In this document: positions 61,516 to 64,000 of the stretch, piece after piece | How positions within the stretch are numbered: position 1 is the first letter of the stretch | Layout of the letters: every line of letters starts with the position of its first letter | NCBI GenBank assembly: GCA_963815965.1 | Contig: CAWFIT010000017.1 | Coordinates: forward strand, 147,945-211,944 | DNA from: DASVFB01 sp963815965 | GTDB taxonomy: Bacteria > Actinomycetota > Thermoleophilia > Gaiellales > Gaiellaceae | Direction of reading: 5' to 3' | Length of the DNA: 64,000 nucleotides | Made by a program: the position numbers and the translations under genes | The notes under the pieces: generated by a model | The model's database searches: none | The model's input: only the letters and a program-made list of their open reading frames with translations | Told to the model about the DNA's origin: nothing

Positions 61516-63600
61516 CTACCTCAGTCGGATGCGACCGCAGCTAGGCGGGGTTCCCCTGCCCGCGCGGTCGGAGAGTGTGACGCAGAAGCGGTACGAGCCC
61601 TTGGTCTTCGCCTTTGGCGCCCGCCACGACAGCCCATATGCGTGTCCCGCGTCGACTCCAAAGAAGCCCCGGGCGAGATGCGCGATCGTCGTCCGGTTCC
61701 TCTGGATCGTAATCGTCACGGCGACATCGCCGTTCCCTTCGCCGACTTGGAAGGGGAGCTTCACGGACGTCCCCCTGCGACCGGACGTCCCGACGGCGTG
61801 CACTGTCCGCATCGGAACGTCTTCGATCAAGAAGGTCTGCGTGACGCTCTGCGCGATGTTGTAGCTCGAGTCACCTGCCTGTGAGGCAGTGATCGAGCAT
61901 GTGCCCGCCTTGGTCAGGTGCACCGTGATCCCCGTGACGGTGCAGTCGCCGGTCGCCGTGAACGAGATCGGCAAGCCGGATGAGGCGCGTGCGCTGATCA
62001 CGAAGTCCGAATCGCCGATCGCCTTGGCCTCGATGAGGTCGAAGGTGATCGTCTGCAGCCGCTCGCTGGACCAGGTGGGAGGCTCGGTGCCGCCGGTGGA
62101 GCACACGGAATCGCCGGGCTTCTCCTGCTCCCACTCGGCAGCGGTGCGACTCATCGCCAGCTCGAGCGCCGCGCCTGCGTCGAGGACGCCGCAGCCCAAA
62201 TCTGGGGACCAGCCCGTCCCGGCGCGGCGGGCGGACTGCTTGATGACGTCAGCGACCTGGTAGTTCGTCAGCCCGGGCCGCGCGGCCCAGATCAGCGCTG
62301 CAACGCCCGCAACCTCGGGTGCGGAGAACGACGTTCCCGCGATGTTGCCGTAATGAGCGCCTCCCTCGCCCATCCACGTCAAGTAGCAGCTCTCGTCAAA
62401 CGCGCTGGACGCCGGAAGGGCGACAAGCAGTCCGGAACATTGGCCGCCGTACGCTCCAGGCGCAACGAGCGAGAGGTGCTCTCCCCAATTCGAGAAGTAG
62501 GCGCGTTGGCCGTCGACGTTGACCGCTCCGACGGACAGCCCATAGCCGCGCCCGCCGTCGGCGGGTTGCAGATCCGCAGCCGGCCAGCTCACGGGGGCGC
62601 CGCTCTCGGTGTTGCCGGAAGCGGCTACGAGGAGAACGCCGTGCGCCGCCGCCTTGTGGATGGCATCGAGGAGGAACGGCTCCGACGGATCCGGGCCGCC
62701 GAGACTCATGTTGACGATCCGTACGCCGAGAGAGTCGAGCAACGTCAGGGCGGTCGCGATGGAGAGGTCGTTGAAGTAGCGCGTATCCGCGATGCTGGCC
62801 TTGACGACGATCACGTGCGTCGCTCCTCCGAAGCCCGCCATGCCAACGTGGTCGTCAACATTGGCCGCGATCAGCGACGTCACGCCGGTGCCGTGGCCGT
62901 ACTGGTCGTTGCCTTCCGGCGGCGCTTGCGAGATGGTCGTGCCGTTGACGGTCCAGATGCTGTCGATCTTGCCCTTCAAGTCGGGCACGTTTTCGACGCC
63001 CGTGTCGATCACGCCGACGACGATCCCCGAGTTGCCCTTCGAGTGGTCGAGCGCGCGATCGACGTGCGAGGCCGCGAACGACCACTCGTAGGGAAGGCCG
63101 GTGCTCGCGTCGATCGTGTGAAGCAGTGGGTCGTTCGGCATGCTCATCGTCCTGCGCACCGGCCCGACCGGTGCGACGTAACGCAGCCGCGGATCGGTCG
63201 TCTCGTTGGCGAGCAGCGCGTGCAGTTCCGCTGCGTTGACTCTCACCTGCGCCGCGTGGAGAGCCGGAATCGCCCGGACGTGGTCGAAGCCGTAGGTGGA
63301 GCGAAGCGACGCAAGATCGTGCATCGATTCGACGCCGACCACGGCGATCGAGCCGAAGTCTGCCGCGCGCGCCCGCCGCCTGTCGCCCGACGGATGCGAG
63401 TGATACCAGTGCATGTGGTGGCGGCGGACCTTCGGAAGCGCACGGGTAGGCGGATGCGAGCTGTACAGCACCTGGTAGAAGCCGAGCCTCTGAGACGAAG
63501 CCGGGGACGCCTCCGCCTGGGCTGCCCCGTACGCAAGTGCAGTGAACGCAAGAATCAGGACGGCTGTGAGCCGCGCCTTTCTGTGGGTCGTAGCTTTCAT
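61516..63600 (-). CDS. Secreted subtilisin-like serine protease (S8) with C-terminal Ig-like domains
   Basis: 694 residues. The signal peptide (LTAVLILAFTALAYGAAQAE) and a prodomain of about 140 residues precede the catalytic domain. The triad is D199 (VVGVIDTGV), H236 (QYGHGTGVTSLIA) and S424 (GNIAGTSFSAPEVAGVAAL), with oxyanion N330 (VAASGNTESG). Two Cys pairs could form disulfides. After residue 490 come Ig/MBG-like repeats (DSDFVISARASSGLPISFTA) and a C-terminal beta domain. It is expected outside the cell or wall-bound. It is divergent from a SARP-regulator remnant, with three 11-bp repeats between. Confidence 0.93.
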   Translation of the reverse strand: MKATTHRKARLTAVLILAFTALAYGAAQAEASPASSQRLGFYQVLYSSHPPTRALPKVRRHHMHWYHSHPSGDRRRARAADFGSIAVVGVESMHDLASLRSTYGFDHVRAIPALHAAQVRVNAAELHALLANETTDPRLRYVAPVGPVRRTMSMPNDPLLHTIDASTGLPYEWSFAASHVDRALDHSKGNSGIVVGVIDTGVENVPDLKGKIDSIWTVNGTTISQAPPEGNDQYGHGTGVTSLIAANVDDHVGMAGFGGATHVIVVKASIADTRYFNDLSIATALTLLDSLGVRIVNMSLGGPDPSEPFLLDAIHKAAAHGVLLVAASGNTESGAPVSWPAADLQPADGGRGYGLSVGAVNVDGQRAYFSNWGEHLSLVAPGAYGGQCSGLLVALPASSAFDESCYLTWMGEGGAHYGNIAGTSFSAPEVAGVAALIWAARPGLTNYQVADVIKQSARRAGTGWSPDLGCGVLDAGAALELAMSRTAAEWEQEKPGDSVCSTGGTEPPTWSSERLQTITFDLIEAKAIGDSDFVISARASSGLPISFTATGDCTVTGITVHLTKAGTCSITASQAGDSSYNIAQSVTQTFLIEDVPMRTVHAVGTSGRRGTSVKLPFQVGEGNGDVAVTITIQRNRTTIAHLARGFFGVDAGHAYGLSWRAPKAKTKGSYRFCVTLSDRAGRGTPPSCGRIRLR

Positions 63601-63660
63601 GGGAGCCCTCCTCCGTGTCCCGACCGCTTGGTGCGGCCGATTGCTTGAAGGTGGGCTCGT

Positions 63661-63693
63661 GCGCTAAAACAGCCCTAGCAAGGCGCTAAACGG
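63661..63693. promoter_or_regulatory. Three tandem 11-bp repeats (SARP-operator-like)
   Basis: GCGCTAAAACA, GCCCTAGCAAG and GCGCTAAACGG lie head to tail; the outer two share GCGCTAAA exactly, 22 bp apart. This is the spacing of SARP operators. It sits between the subtilase start (63600, minus) and the SARP remnant (about 63715, plus). Confidence 0.5.
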
Positions 63694-63714
63694 GCGCCTG
63701 CAGAGAGGCTCTAC

Positions 63715-63898
63715 GGGTACCGGGTGCTCGGCCCGCTCAGGCGGGCAAGCCGACGCGCCTCAGTCGTACCAGGACGCGCGTCACGCGCTCGTCGACGAAC
63801 TCGGGATCGAGCCGCGCGTGCGCCCGACCCGTTGTTGTTTCGGAGCGCACGAAGGTCAGCGTGCTGTTCGCCGACTCTCGGGACGACTGAGGAGGACG
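63715..63898 (+). pseudogene. Remnant of a BTAD/SARP regulator, possibly fused to a class III cyclase
   Basis: YRVLGPLR near 63718 matches the first strand of SARP proteins (compare RFQLLGPV at the 10082 gene). In another frame SGGQADAPQSYQDARHALVD-ELGIEP (about 63737-63815) is the end of a BTAD domain. In a third frame VSERTKVSVLFADSRD (63837-63884) resembles the start of an adenylate/guanylate cyclase domain. A large internal deletion and two frame changes make this a relic. The rest of 63601-64000 holds only the repeats upstream and a hairpin at the end. Confidence 0.55.
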
Positions 63899-63953
63899 TG
63901 GATGATCCGGAGGCAGCCGGCGCCTCCCTCGACCATCGCAGCCCGAAAACGCC

Positions 63954-63976
63954 GAGGGCCCGCAAAGCGGGCCCTC
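63954..63976 (-). terminator. Terminator hairpin at the right edge
   Basis: A perfect 10-bp stem GAGGGCCCGC/GCGGGCCCTC with an AAA loop. On the minus strand it is followed by GGCGTTTTC, so it probably ends a minus-strand gene lying beyond the window. Confidence 0.55.
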
Positions 63977-64000
63977 GATGCGTCTATACGTTATGCCTCG

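Overview
This is 64 kb of a high-GC genome from an actinobacterium, most likely of the class Thermoleophilia (Gaiellales/Solirubrobacterales-like). That assignment is inference. It rests on the Zn-type S14 and S4, an actinobacterial-style enlarged beta' subunit, BTAD/SARP regulators, a Ku protein, frequent GTG/TTG starts, and many starts with a TANNNT -10 element only 5-10 nt upstream (leaderless style). I see no insertion sequence, prophage, CRISPR array or recognisable defence island.

Region 1 (1-29.1 kb) is accessory and housekeeping DNA on both strands. It holds a small P-loop kinase, a cupin, two MFS carriers, a class III CoA transferase, an LPG-synthase-like membrane protein, an SPFH/NfeD pair, a kinase/HAD reading frame, a block of secreted beta-propeller and small secreted proteins beside a membrane-anchored SARP regulator, tRNA-Pro(CGG), an SSB, a Nif3-like protein, an alpha/beta hydrolase, Ku, a long-chain acyl-CoA ligase, and a divergent pair of coiled-coil wall proteins (NlpC/P60 and 3D domain). 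These are followed by an orphan NarL-type regulator, PBP4, LigA, a HAD phosphatase, TruA, a VIT-like carrier and a decayed MMPL exporter.

Region 2 (29.1-50.1 kb, all minus strand) is one very compact translation supercluster. In transcription order it runs rpsL-rpsG-fusA-tuf, the S10 set (rpsJ to rpsQ), the spc set (rplN to secY-adk-map-infA-rpmJ) and the alpha set (rpsM-rpsK-rpsD-rpoA-rplQ). Most joints are TAATG/TGATG/GTGA overlaps. Exceptions stand out: a 146-bp giant palindrome between rplR and rpsE, an intrinsic-terminator-like hairpin between map and infA, and a kelch-repeat gene 3 nt after rplQ.

Region 3 (50.2-64 kb) holds a GAF-GGDEF gene and a large secreted protein between rpsL and rpoC, then rpoC and rpoB, then a secreted subtilase. 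The right end carries a remnant of a second SARP regulator divergent from the subtilase.

Two themes recur. First, both SARP loci (10.0 and 63.7 kb) are divergent from a secreted-protein gene, and both intergenic regions carry 11-bp-spaced repeats with a (G/C)TAAACG core, as expected of SARP operators. Second, frameshifts or nonsense changes are confined to accessory genes (kinase/HAD, propeller, SARP, MMPL, SARP remnant), while more than 30 kb of core genes is intact, so real decay is more likely than random sequence error.
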